A DNA stretch of 64,000 bases, taken from the NCBI RefSeq assembly GCF_000328565.1, contig NC_019966.1, forward strand, positions 4,836,001 through 4,900,000, written 5' to 3'. The stretch comes from Mycobacterium sp. JS623. GTDB taxonomy: Bacteria; Actinomycetota; Actinomycetes; Mycobacteriales; Mycobacteriaceae. Each line of letters begins with the position of its first letter. Position 1 is the stretch's first letter. Shown piece by piece: positions 45,610 to 53,835 of the stretch. The notes beneath the pieces are model-generated. The model had not been told where the DNA came from, ran no database searches, and was given only the letters and a program-made list of their open reading frames with translations. Both the position numbers and the translations under genes were made by a program.

Positions 45610-46002
45610 CTAGTCGGGGCGCAGCAAGCGGGTCAGCTCACCGACCCACGCCCGGTCGGCCGGCACCCATGGCAGGTCGTCGAGTTCGTCGGCGCCGACC
45701 CAGCGCAGGGCGCGGTGATCGTTGGGATGCAACGCTCCGCCGGTCTGGGTGACGCGATAGGCGCGCAGCGTCATGGATTCGGTCAGCGCGACATCGGCGC
45801 CGATGCGTGTGCCCACGGTGACGTCGACGCCGAGTTCCTCGTGCAGTTCACGGGCCAACGCGGCGGCATCGCTCTCGCCCGCGGCGGCCTTGCCACCCGG
45901 AAGCTCCCAGAGGCCGGCGAGTTCCGGCGGCCGCGCGCGCTGGGCCACGAGCAGTAGGGAACCCGAAATCAGTGCACCGGCAACGACGATCTGATCTGAC
46001 AC
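45610..46002 (-). CDS. mutT2: MutT2 NUDIX pyrophosphatase
   Basis: A 130-aa NUDIX hydrolase. The complete box [23 protein letters not shown] is present, and [20 protein letters not shown] matches M. tuberculosis MutT2 (Rv1160). It removes damaged or non-canonical nucleotides such as dCTP derivatives. The GTG at 46002 ([12 protein letters not shown]) matches the family start; the longer frame to 46065 overlaps the divergent PCD gene. Confidence 0.9.
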   Translation of the reverse strand: MSDQIVVAGALISGSLLLVAQRARPPELAGLWELPGGKAAAGESDAAALARELHEELGVDVTVGTRIGADVALTESMTLRAYRVTQTGGALHPNDHRALRWVGADELDDLPWVPADRAWVGELTRLLRPD

Positions 46003-46028
46003 TGCCCGCGACGGTATACCGTCGGAAC

Positions 46029-46316
46029 ATGGCTGTGTTAACGGATGACCAAGTAGACGCCGCACTGCCCGACCTTCCCGGCTGGGAGCGCGCCGACGGG
46101 GCGTTGCGCCGCTCGATCAAGTTTCCCGCGTTTCTCGACGGCATCGACGCTGTGCGTCGAGTAGCCGAAAAAGCCGAGGAAAAAGACCATCACCCGGACA
46201 TCGATATCCGTTGGCGGACAGTAACTTTCGCATTGGTGACGCACTCCGCCGGTGGTATCACCGAGAACGATCTCGACATGGCTCGGGAGATAAACGAGAT
46301 CGTCGGGAACCCGTAG
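46029..46316 (+). CDS. phhB: pterin-4a-carbinolamine dehydratase
   Basis: A 95-aa PCD protein. The catalytic motif [29 protein letters not shown] is the family signature with the His-His-Pro. It would dehydrate 4a-hydroxy-tetrahydrobiopterin or, in bacteria lacking aromatic hydroxylases, have another pterin role. The ATG at 46029 is chosen; the upstream frame overlaps mutT2. Its 3' end overlaps the pimE coding region by 59 bases on the other strand. Confidence 0.9.
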   Translation: MAVLTDDQVDAALPDLPGWERADGALRRSIKFPAFLDGIDAVRRVAEKAEEKDHHPDIDIRWRTVTFALVTHSAGGITENDLDMAREINEIVGNP

Positions 46317-47430
46317 TCGCGATCCACGCCAGCGTCGCCAACGTCGCGACGATGTAGATCAGTCCGGCCCATGCCAAGTACCAGGGGCGGGGTATGACCC
46401 AGATCGTGGGCTGCGCGAAGCTCAGCAGCCACGGCACTCCGATGACCGTCAGCGCCAGCCAGCCCCACCCGAGCACCCGCGCGCCCAGCCGCTCACGCAG
46501 CGGGCCGTGCAGCAGCCAGATCATCAGCGGGATCAACCACACCCAGTGATGCGTCCACGAAATCGGCGACAGCAGTAGCCCGAACAGCTGCACGACGACG
46601 ATCGCGCCGAGCCGATCGGATGCGCCGCCGATCGCACGCCACGCCAACACGGCCAACACCGTGGTGATCGCGATGCCTGCCAACACGAGCGGCCCGTACC
46701 CCGCGTCGTGTCCGAGAATCCGCGAGATGCCGCCGCGCCACGACTGGTTGAACGACGTGCCGATCGGGCCTACGCGAGAAGCGTCGCCGAGCAATTCGGT
46801 GAAGTAGTAACGGGTTTGGTCGCCGACGACGACGGCCGAGACCGCGATCGTGCCGAAGAACACCACCGCCGAGAACACCGCGGCAGCCCCGCGTCGGGCG
46901 CCCACAAAGTAGAGCCCCGACACCGCGGGCGTCAGCTTCACGCCGGCCGCGAGCCCGACCAGCAGCCCCGACAGCCACCATCGTGTGCTGTAGACCGCGT
47001 ACAACACCGCCAGCACCAGCAGCACGTTGATCTGCCCGTAGTCGAAATTGCTCCGCAGCGGCTCCAGCCAGATGCCGACCGCGGTCCACAACATCGCGAT
47101 CCGAGGGTCACCCGACTGCCCGGGCAGCAGTCGCTGGCTGACGCGAACCACCCCGTAGAGCGCCGCGATGGTGCCGAGTTGCCATGCGAACGCGAGGATT
47201 CCGAACGGGATCAGGTGCAGCGGATAGAAGACGACCGCCGCGAACGGCGGGTAGGTGAACGGCAGCGGGAAATCGGGCGTCTGGTCGGCGTAGACGTAGT
47301 CGTAGAGCGTGCCGCGATGGTCGAGCGCGCCAGCGCCGCCGACGTAGACGTGGAGATCGACGAAGTTGGCGCCGTTGGGGACGAAGTACGTCCACGCGAG
47401 GCGAGCGGCGATGCTGAGCGCCAACAGCAC
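46258..47430 (-). CDS. pimE: polyprenol-phosphate-mannose alpha-1,2-mannosyltransferase PimE
   Basis: A 390-aa GT-C membrane enzyme (about ten helices) adding the fifth mannose of polar PIMs. [14 protein letters not shown] near the N-terminus holds the catalytic Asp of the GT-C type, with [36 protein letters not shown] and [15 protein letters not shown] later. Context and sequence fit Rv1159. GTG start at 47430 is the first after an in-frame stop; the M. tuberculosis protein has a longer N-terminus. LpqW, encoded 4 kb away, acts at the same branch point. Confidence 0.88.
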   Translation of the reverse strand: MLLALSIAARLAWTYFVPNGANFVDLHVYVGGAGALDHRGTLYDYVYADQTPDFPLPFTYPPFAAVVFYPLHLIPFGILAFAWQLGTIAALYGVVRVSQRLLPGQSGDPRIAMLWTAVGIWLEPLRSNFDYGQINVLLVLAVLYAVYSTRWWLSGLLVGLAAGVKLTPAVSGLYFVGARRGAAAVFSAVVFFGTIAVSAVVVGDQTRYYFTELLGDASRVGPIGTSFNQSWRGGISRILGHDAGYGPLVLAGIAITTVLAVLAWRAIGGASDRLGAIVVVQLFGLLLSPISWTHHWVWLIPLMIWLLHGPLRERLGARVLGWGWLALTVIGVPWLLSFAQPTIWVIPRPWYLAWAGLIYIVATLATLAWIATTGSRRSRLSPEPCRDRSR

Positions 47431-47637
47431 CGGCGCCGCGATCGCCAGTCGGTTCGGCGTCAGCGGAGATGTCGTGGCGGCGGATTCGGTGGCGTCTATG
47501 CCGCCGACTCTAGCGAGCGGTCACGGTACGTCGTCGCATCCGTAACGTTTCGATCTCCGCCACACGTGTCACTTGAGTAACACCAGTAACGCGACGACTC
47601 TCGGGCCCAGGCGTGCCTACAACTGATTGGGAGAACC

Positions 47638-48207
47638 ATGAAATTCACCAGGAAAACGCTTGCGACCAGCATGATCACCGCCGCGAGCGCGGCCGGGCTC
47701 GCGCTCGGGCTCAGCGCGACCGCTGCAGCCGACCCAGCCGCGGCGCCCGCACCGACCCCGGGCGTACCGGGTCTGCCGTTCCTCCAGCAGCTCGCCACTA
47801 ATCCGGCTACGGCGACGACCCTGATGCAGGGCCTCACGTCGTTCCTCGGTACCGCGCAATCCGCAGCTGCACCGGCCGCAGCGCCTGCCTCAGCTCCGAC
47901 CGCCACTCCGCCCGCTGCAACCGCGTCGATAACCCTGCCGCAGGCCCCGGCCGCGGCTCCTGCCCCCGCGCCGGCCGCATCCCCACTGGCTGCGCCGCAG
48001 AACCTGCTGACCTCGGTCCCGGGCGCGTTGGCGTCGTTGATGCCGGCGGGCACACCGCTTGCCGGGCTGCTGCCATCGGCGGCGGCCGCGCCCGCCGCTA
48101 CCGCCGCCGCGGCTCCTGCCGCAGCGGCTCCAGTGGCTGCCGCACCCGCGGCGGGGGCAACCCAAGCCATCGCGCCGCTGATCATGCCGCTGTCGGCGCT
48201 GCCGTGA
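47638..48207 (+). CDS. secreted Ala/Pro-rich protein (Rv1158c-like)
   Basis: A 189-aa protein. The signal peptide is MKFTRKTLATSMITAASAAG with cleavage near TAAA-DPA (about residue 31). The rest is a low-complexity Ala/Pro sequence with short hydrophobic blocks (GLPFLQQLATNPATATTLMQGLTSFLG; QNLLTSVPGALASLM). It agrees with Rv1158c in context. Cell-wall association is plausible, function unknown. It is followed after 56 bases by a second such gene. Confidence 0.8.
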   Translation: MKFTRKTLATSMITAASAAGLALGLSATAAADPAAAPAPTPGVPGLPFLQQLATNPATATTLMQGLTSFLGTAQSAAAPAAAPASAPTATPPAATASITLPQAPAAAPAPAPAASPLAAPQNLLTSVPGALASLMPAGTPLAGLLPSAAAAPAATAAAAPAAAAPVAAAPAAGATQAIAPLIMPLSALP

Positions 48208-48263
48208 CAGCGGTTGGCGCGCATCGCTGACCACAAACCAGGCAACCAGGAATCGGGGAAACC

Positions 48264-49205
48264 ATGTCATCGATCAGGAGGACATTCGCCGGCGTCAGCG
48301 GAGTCGTCGGCTCGTCGGTAGCACTACTACTGGGTGGAATTGCACCGACGGCCAACGCCGACCCGGCGCCGCCGCTGCCGATCGATGCGGTGCAAGCGCC
48401 GGGCCTGTCGGCGGTGCAAGGCATCGGCCCGGTGATCCAGCGGGCTGCCGCCGATCCGACCAACGCCGCGTCCGAGTTGATGGCGGCCGCGGCGGCATTT
48501 GCGGGCAATTCGGCGATGCCGTCGGATTCGAGGAACGTTGCGACTGCGGTAAACCAGTTCGTCGCCCACGTTCCCGCGCCCGGCGCGGTGCCGGGTACCG
48601 AGGCACATCTGCCCGCGGGCGTCGACCCGGCGCATGCCGTCGGCCCCGTGCCGCAGGCTGCCCCGGTCGTTGCGCCGATTCCGGAAGCCGCGCCAGCGCC
48701 AGCCGCTGTGCCGGCGCCCGCACCGGCTCCGGTTCCTGCTCCAGCTCCCGATCCGGCGGCTGCGGTGCCGGCCGCTGCACCCGCGTTCGGTCCCGACACG
48801 CCACCGACGCAGGACTTCATGTACCCGTCGATCAGCAATGGGTGCTTAGCCGACGGCGGCAACGTGTTGGCGACTGCGATCTCGGTTGCGGGTCCGGCGA
48901 CGATTCCGGCGCCCGGGCCGGCGGCGGGTCAGACGGCGTATGTGTTCACCGCGATCGGGACGCCAGCGCCTGCTGCTGAGCAGAGGCTGCCGTTGAACGT
49001 TACCTGGGTGAACCTGACGACGGGCAGGTCGGGCAGCGCGACGCTCAAACCGCGGCCTGACATCAACCCGAATGGACCCACGACGCTGTCGGCGATCGTT
49101 GACACCGGTTCGGGCAGCATCATCTCGACGATCTTCGGCCAGGTCACCACACTCGAGAAGCAGTGCCAGTTCATGCCGACGATCGGTTCGACGGTCGTCC
49201 CCTAA
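48264..49205 (+). CDS. secreted Ala/Pro-rich protein (Rv1157c-like)
   Basis: A 313-aa protein. The signal peptide ends near ANA-DPAPP (residue 31-32). Residues 150-190 are Pro/Ala repeats (APAPAPVPAPAPDPAAAVPA). The C-terminal half is a globular, Thr/Ser/Gly-rich domain with two Cys (NGCLADGG and KQCQFMP) and beta strands (GQTAYVFTAIG; PLNVTWVNLTTGRSG; GSIISTIFGQVTTLEK). Resembles Rv1157c. Probably co-transcribed with the gene before it. Confidence 0.8.
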   Translation: MSSIRRTFAGVSGVVGSSVALLLGGIAPTANADPAPPLPIDAVQAPGLSAVQGIGPVIQRAAADPTNAASELMAAAAAFAGNSAMPSDSRNVATAVNQFVAHVPAPGAVPGTEAHLPAGVDPAHAVGPVPQAAPVVAPIPEAAPAPAAVPAPAPAPVPAPAPDPAAAVPAAAPAFGPDTPPTQDFMYPSISNGCLADGGNVLATAISVAGPATIPAPGPAAGQTAYVFTAIGTPAPAAEQRLPLNVTWVNLTTGRSGSATLKPRPDINPNGPTTLSAIVDTGSGSIISTIFGQVTTLEKQCQFMPTIGSTVVP

Positions 49206-49238
49206 CCCTTCTTCCGTCGTCCCCTCACCCCTCTTCCG

Positions 49239-49297
49239 CGAGCGACCGCGTTTGTACGTCGACACACCGTGGAGTCGCGTACAAACGCGGTCGCTCG
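49239..49297. repeat. dispersed palindromic element, copy 5 (perfect 20-bp arms)
   Basis: Arms CGAGCGACCGCGTTTGTACG (49239-49258) and its exact complement (49278-49297) flank a 19-base loop containing TCGACACACCGTGG. The outer arm CGAGCGACC is identical to copy 4. It lies between the secreted gene and the DUF1059 gene, which converge, so it could serve both as a terminator. Confidence 0.75.
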
Positions 49298-49322
49298 TCG
49301 GGGGAGATCAGTAGGTCATAAG

Positions 49323-49469
49323 TCAGTACGCCATGAAGAGGATCGCGTCCCGGTCGTACTCGCGGCCGGGATGCGCCTCGGACAGGTGCGCCTGGGCCTT
49401 CTCGACCAGGTCGTCCTCGTCCTTGCCGGTGATCGCCTCACCGCAGGGGCAGTTCAAATGAGTCTTCAT
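49323..49469 (-). CDS. DUF1059 small protein, 48 aa
   Basis: Reading leftward from the ATG at 49469: MKTHLNCPCGEAITGKDEDD, then LVEKAQAHLSEAHPGREYDR, then DAILFMAY. The CPCG, the later HLSEAHP and the overall length match DUF1059 proteins, which probably bind a metal. It is divergent from the nitroreductase gene, 26 bases away. Too short for most gene callers, but the family match is good. Confidence 0.8.
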   Translation of the reverse strand: MKTHLNCPCGEAITGKDEDDLVEKAQAHLSEAHPGREYDRDAILFMAY

Positions 49470-49495
49470 ATGTTCACGATCGCATATCGGCCAAG

Positions 49496-50164
49496 ATGGC
49501 GGTCATGGACTTCTCCGACGTCATTCGCACAACGGGCGCCACCCGCCAGTTCACCGACGACCCGCTGCCCGACCAAGTGCTGGGCCGCATCCTCGACAAC
49601 GCCCGGTTCGCGCCAACTGGCGGCAACCGACAGGGCACGCACGCGATCGTCGTCCGCGACCAACAGACCCGTGATCAGCTAGCCGAGCTCGCCATCCCCG
49701 GCGCCCGCCGCTACATCGCCCAGATTCGCAACGGCGAAGGCCCGTGGAATCCCTTGCAGCCGTGCGGAGTTGACGCAGAGACGATTGCGGCCGTAGAGGT
49801 GCCCTCCGGGTCACCACTGCGCGACGCGCCTGTCGTGTTGGTGGTCTGCGTCGACCTCGCGGTCGTCGCGGCATTTGACCAAGACCTCGACCGGATCGGC
49901 GTCGTCCCCGGCGCATCGGTGTACCCGTTTGTCTGGAGCGTCCTGCTGGCCGCCCGCAACGAGGGCTACGGCGGCGTGCTCACTACTGCAGCGGTCGCCG
50001 AGGAGCCACGGCTCAAGCAACTTCTCGGGATTCCCAACGACTATGCGGTTGCCGCACTGCTCCCACTCGGCAAGCCGGTCCACCAAGTCACCAAGCTCAA
50101 ACGCAAGCCGGTAGCGGAGATCGCCACCCGCGAACGGTTCGACGGCGAGCCTTTCATCGCTTAG
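49496..50164 (+). CDS. nitroreductase-family FMN oxidoreductase
   Basis: A 222-aa protein. DFSDVIRTTGATRQFTDDPLP at the start and NARFAPTGGNRQGTHAIVV (about 35-55) are the conserved FMN-binding regions. EGYGGVLTTAAVAEEPRLKQLLGIPNDYAVAALLPLGKP is the typical C-terminal block. Could reduce nitroaromatics, quinones or enones with NAD(P)H or F420. The start may instead be the ATG at 49505 (MDFSDV). Confidence 0.85.
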   Translation: MAVMDFSDVIRTTGATRQFTDDPLPDQVLGRILDNARFAPTGGNRQGTHAIVVRDQQTRDQLAELAIPGARRYIAQIRNGEGPWNPLQPCGVDAETIAAVEVPSGSPLRDAPVVLVVCVDLAVVAAFDQDLDRIGVVPGASVYPFVWSVLLAARNEGYGGVLTTAAVAEEPRLKQLLGIPNDYAVAALLPLGKPVHQVTKLKRKPVAEIATRERFDGEPFIA

Positions 50165-50373
50165 GAGGCCGCTGAATTCCAGTAGCGCGCAGTCCTTCCG
50201 AGATCCAGCTTTTTGCCCGCCTCTGAGCGACAACCCGCTGATCTCGCGCAGCTAGGCCAGCATGTCGCCAATGGATAACAGTTCGGCGTTACCCAGGCTC
50301 AATGCAGACTCAATGCGACCACGAAGCGACGTTGTCTCTTCCGCTGATCGCAGTCACATGAGACGTTGGGTTC

Positions 50374-50760
50374 GTGACCTGCACGCTGGGCTACGCCACC
50401 GCCAGCACCGTCGAGCACAACCTTGAGGGACAGCTCGCGGAACTGAACGCTGCAGGCGTCGACCCGCGGCGCGTGTTCACCGACAAGTTGTCCGACTCCG
50501 CCGAGCGCGTGCGGGCCGGCCTGCACGCGATGCTGAGCTACGCGCGTTCGGGTGACACAGTCATCGTCGTCGCAATCGACCGGCTCGGCCGCTCCGCCGC
50601 TGAGGTGACGCGCACCATCGCCGATCTCACCGACCGCGGAATCCGGCTGCGCACACTGAAAGAGGGACTCGACACCGGTACCGCAACCGGCCGCGTCGTC
50701 GCCCACATCCTGACGTCCTTGGCTCAGCTCGACATGGAGCACGAGCACCACGGAAGCTAG
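50374..50760 (+). CDS. truncated serine recombinase (resolvase catalytic domain only)
   Basis: A 128-aa protein with the resolvase/invertase catalytic domain. GYATASTVEHNLEGQLAELNAAG resembles GYxRVST, keeping the nucleophilic Ser. DRLGRSAAEVTRTIADLTDRGIRLRTL holds the active-site Arg residues. After TGRVVAHILTSLAQLDMEHE the protein ends, so the helix-turn-helix DNA-binding domain found in full recombinases (about 180 aa) is missing. GTG start at 50374. Its final TAG shares four bases with the stop of the converging HhH-GPD gene. Likely a remnant, or domesticated. Confidence 0.75.
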   Translation: MTCTLGYATASTVEHNLEGQLAELNAAGVDPRRVFTDKLSDSAERVRAGLHAMLSYARSGDTVIVVAIDRLGRSAAEVTRTIADLTDRGIRLRTLKEGLDTGTATGRVVAHILTSLAQLDMEHEHHGS

Positions 50761-51335
50761 GCCTTCGCGGCCTTCGCTGCTGCTTTCATTTGCTTCTTGT
50801 ATGACCGCACCTTCTCGAGCGACCCCGCGTCCTTCACATCGGCCACCGACATGAACGACCCGGCCTTGCCGTAATCCCCCGCCGCTTCGCGCCACCCCTT
50901 CGGCGTCACGCCGTACTGCTTGCCCAGCAGCGCTAGGAAAATCTTCGCCTTCTGCTCGCCGAAGCCCGGCAACGACTTGAGTCGACGCAGCACTTCTGCG
51001 CCATCGGGATCTCCTGCCGTCCACAGCGCCGACGCCTCACCGCCGTATTGGTCGACGACGATCTGCGCGAGCGTCTGGATCCGCTTGGCCATCGAGCCCG
51101 GAAAACGATGTATCGCAGGCGTTTTCGAGCACAGCGCCGCGAACTCCTCCGGGTTGTAGTCAGCGATTTCGCGGGCGTCCACCCCGCCGATGCGGTCGGC
51201 GATTTTCTTTGGCCCAGCGAACGCGGCTTCCATCGGATACTGCTGATCCAGCAGCATTCCCACCAGCAGCGCGAAGGGATTGGACTCCAGCAGCGCGTCG
51301 GCCGCCGGATCTTGAACTAGCTGCAGTTTCGCCAC
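50757..51335 (-). CDS. HhH-GPD base-excision-repair-like protein
   Basis: A 192-aa protein like M. tuberculosis Rv1156. The HhH-GPD core LVGMLLDQQYPMEAAFAGPKKIADRIGG (about 27-55) is followed by a helix-hairpin-helix LKSLPGFGEQKAKIFLALLGKQYG (about 130-152). The GPD catalytic Asp is not clear, so glycosylase activity is unproven. The Lys-rich end (KKQMKAAAKAAKA) may bind DNA. The upstream neighbour is the actP remnant. Confidence 0.85.
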   Translation of the reverse strand: MAKLQLVQDPAADALLESNPFALLVGMLLDQQYPMEAAFAGPKKIADRIGGVDAREIADYNPEEFAALCSKTPAIHRFPGSMAKRIQTLAQIVVDQYGGEASALWTAGDPDGAEVLRRLKSLPGFGEQKAKIFLALLGKQYGVTPKGWREAAGDYGKAGSFMSVADVKDAGSLEKVRSYKKQMKAAAKAAKA

Positions 51336-51504
51336 GCTCCCAGTCTAGAACGCGGGTTTCAGCTTGGAGTTGCCTGGGAACTAGCTTATTGTGACGCAGG
51401 TCTCATGAGGCTGCCGCGCGCACAACTACACATCGAGGTCAGGAGTCACTGCGCCCGAGACCCAACATCCGCCCCACGAAACCGCCCTCAGCGGTGAGCG
51501 ATAT

Positions 51505-51744
51505 TTGGCTGTGCAGGCCAGCCCGGAATTCCAAGAACTACGAAATAGGCTGCGCCGCTTTGTTTTTCCAATGAGCGCCCTCTTCCTGATCTGGTATTTC
51601 GCCTACGTGCTGCTCGGCGCGTTCGCTCACGACTTCATGGCCATCAAGGTCTGGGGCAATATCAACGGCGGCCTTCTCGTCGGCCTTGGCCAGTTCGTGT
51701 CGACGTTCGTGATCACGGCCATCCGGGCCTGCCGCACGTGCTGA
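51505..51744 (+). pseudogene. DUF485 membrane protein gene, 3' end lost
   Basis: Encodes most of a DUF485 protein, the small partner usually placed before actP: SPEFQELRNRLRRFVFPMSA, then LFLIWYFAYVLLGAFAHDFM, then GQFVSTFVIT. The normal frame stops being DUF485-like after VIT (codon ending about 51717) and runs into AIRACRTC and a stop. The DUF485-like reading continues upstream (HETALSGERYL) with no ATG or GTG, so even the true start is uncertain. The TTG at 51505 is a guess. Confidence 0.75.
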
Positions 51745-52538
51745 TGCGCTTCTACACGGTGCCGACCGCGAAGGAAGCCCGCCGCTCGGTCGTGTGGGCG
51801 ATCTGGCTGATCGGCGCGTTCTACCTGTTCACACTCGCGCTGGGCTACGGCGCCGCGGCGCTCGTCGGGCCCGACGCCATCCTGGCGGCACCCGGCGCGC
51901 AGAATTCGGCCGCGCCGTTGCTGGCGTTCAAGCTTGGCGGTGTGGTCCTGCTGGGCATCATCTCGGCCGTCGCGTTCGCGACGATCCTCGCAGTGGTGGC
52001 GGGCCTAACCATCACGGCGGCAACGTCTTTCGCGCACGACATCTATGCGAGTGTGTTGAAGAGCCATCAGGTCAGCGAGAGCGAGCAGGTGCGCGTGTCA
52101 CGCATCACCGTTGTGGTGATCGGCATTGTCGCCATCGGGCTTGGCATCCTGGCCAACGGGCAGAACATCGCGTTCCTCGTCGCGCTCGCCTTCGCGGTGG
52201 CCGCGGCGGCCAACCTGCCGACGATCCTGTATTCGCTGTACTGGTCGCGGTTCAACACCCGCGGCGCACTGTGGAGCATGTACGGCGGGCTGATCTCGAC
52301 CATCGTGTTGATCGTCTTCTCCCCCGCCGTGTCGGGGGCGAAGACCGCGATGCTGCCAAGCGTGGACTTCGCCTGGTTCCCGCTGGCCAATCCCGGCATC
52401 GTCTCGATTCCGCTGGCGTTCATCCTCGGCATCATCGGCGCGCTGACGTCGTCTGATCGCGGTGACGCTGAGCTCAACGCCGAGTTCGAGGTGCGGACGC
52501 TGACCGGTGTGGGCGCAGAGAAGGCGGTGGGCCACTAG
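51738..52538 (+). pseudogene. actP acetate/solute symporter, 5' half deleted
   Basis: A 266-codon frame equivalent to the C-terminal half of ActP (sodium:solute symporter family, about 550 aa): GLPHVLMRFYTVPTAKEARRS, then helices with LGYGAAALVG, ITAATSFAHDIYASVLK, IAFLVALAFAVAAAANLPTI and the tail. The GLPHVLMRF block starts directly after the DUF485 break at about 51718-51745 in another frame. So about 1 kb holding the DUF485 end and the ActP front is missing. The residual protein lacks the first half of the transporter and is unlikely to work. Confidence 0.8.
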
Positions 52539-52542
52539 GAGC

Positions 52543-52591
52543 GATTTCGGCGCGCTCACGGACTCTGAGCGGGCGTGGGCGCGCCGAAATC
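52543..52591. terminator. hairpin after the actP remnant
   Basis: GATTTCGGCGCGC (52543-52555) and GCGCGCCGAAATC (52579-52591), perfect 13-bp arms with a 23-base loop, four bases after the actP stop. It probably terminates that transcript before the MFS gene at 52639. Confidence 0.6.
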
Positions 52592-52638
52592 ACATCCTCG
52601 GGGGATTACTCGGGCGGTCGGGTGGGTTATCTTCACGC

Positions 52639-53835
52639 GTGACCGCTCGACGATTCGCCTTCGGACTGCTGGCGTACGCCTTCGCGGCCATCATGGTCGG
52701 CACCACGTTGCCGACACCGATGTATGCGCTGTACGGCCAGCAGATGCACTTTGCGGTGCTGACCACGACCGTGATCTACGCGACCTACGCGGCCGGCGTG
52801 CTTTTCGCGCTCCTGGTGTTCGGCCGGTGGTCCGACGCGATCGGCAGACGCCCCGTGCTGCTGGCCGGCGTGGTGGCCGCGCTGGCCAGTGCCGCCGTGT
52901 TCCTGGTCGCCGACTCCGTCTCGCTGTTGTTGGTGGGACGCGTCTTGTCGGGGCTTTCGGCAGGCATTTTCACCGGCACCGCGACCGCGGCCGTGATCGA
53001 GGCCGCACCGGAAAAGTGGCGCGCCAGGGCCGCCGCGGTGGCCACCGTCGCGAATATGGGCGGGCTCGGTATCGGACCGCTGCTTGCCGGTGTGCTCGTC
53101 GAATACGCTCCTGCGCCACTGCACCTCAGCTTCATCGTGCACATCGTGCTGGCGCTGCTGGCCGGCGCCGCGGTGCTGATCGTCCCGGAAACGTCCGCGA
53201 GCACCGGAAAGATCGGCGTGCAACGACTGTCAGTGCCTGCCGAGGTGCGCGCCGTTTTCGTCGTCGCCTCGCTCGCGGCATTCGCGGGCTTCGCGGTGAC
53301 GGGGCTGTTCGCTGCCGTGGCGCCGTCGTTCGTCTCCGGCGTCGTCGGCATCGACAACCATGCGATCGCCGGACTCATTGCCAGCTCGATCTTCTTCGCC
53401 TCGGCGGCAGCGCAGATTGCCGGCCGCAACCTCAATCCACAACGCGCTGTCGCTATTGGATGCGGAATCCTGGTGGTGGGCATGGTGATTCTTGCTGTGG
53501 CGCTGCAACTTTCGTCGCTGATAGGCCTGGTTGCGGCCGCCGTGGTGGCGGGTGTTGGCCAGGGCATCAGCTTCAGCCGCGGTCTGGCGGCGGTTGCTGA
53601 ACGCACCCCCGCCGACCGGCGCGCCGAGGTCAGCTCCACCTACTTCGTCGTCGCTTACGTGGCGATCTCCCTGCCCGTGGTGGGTGAGGGCGTAGCGGCC
53701 CAGCATTGGGGATTGCAAACGGCTGGCGTGACTTTCGCGGTCGCCGTGGCGGTCCTGTCGGCCATCTGCCTGGTCGGCATCCTTGTGCTGGAGGCGCGCC
53801 AGGCCCGCAGTCTTGTTACGACAGGAATCGGTTGA
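52639..53835 (+). CDS. MFS transporter
   Basis: A 398-aa protein with about twelve hydrophobic segments. The 2-3 loop LVFGRWSDAIGRRPVLLAG gives the MFS motif (GRxSDxxGRRP). It resembles DHA1 drug-efflux proteins. The GTG at 52639 (VTARRFAFGLLAYA) is favoured because the 44 codons upstream would run through the hairpin. Its 3' end overlaps the converging sulfotransferase by 20 bases. Substrate unknown. Confidence 0.85.
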   Translation: MTARRFAFGLLAYAFAAIMVGTTLPTPMYALYGQQMHFAVLTTTVIYATYAAGVLFALLVFGRWSDAIGRRPVLLAGVVAALASAAVFLVADSVSLLLVGRVLSGLSAGIFTGTATAAVIEAAPEKWRARAAAVATVANMGGLGIGPLLAGVLVEYAPAPLHLSFIVHIVLALLAGAAVLIVPETSASTGKIGVQRLSVPAEVRAVFVVASLAAFAGFAVTGLFAAVAPSFVSGVVGIDNHAIAGLIASSIFFASAAAQIAGRNLNPQRAVAIGCGILVVGMVILAVALQLSSLIGLVAAAVVAGVGQGISFSRGLAAVAERTPADRRAEVSSTYFVVAYVAISLPVVGEGVAAQHWGLQTAGVTFAVAVAVLSAICLVGILVLEARQARSLVTTGIG

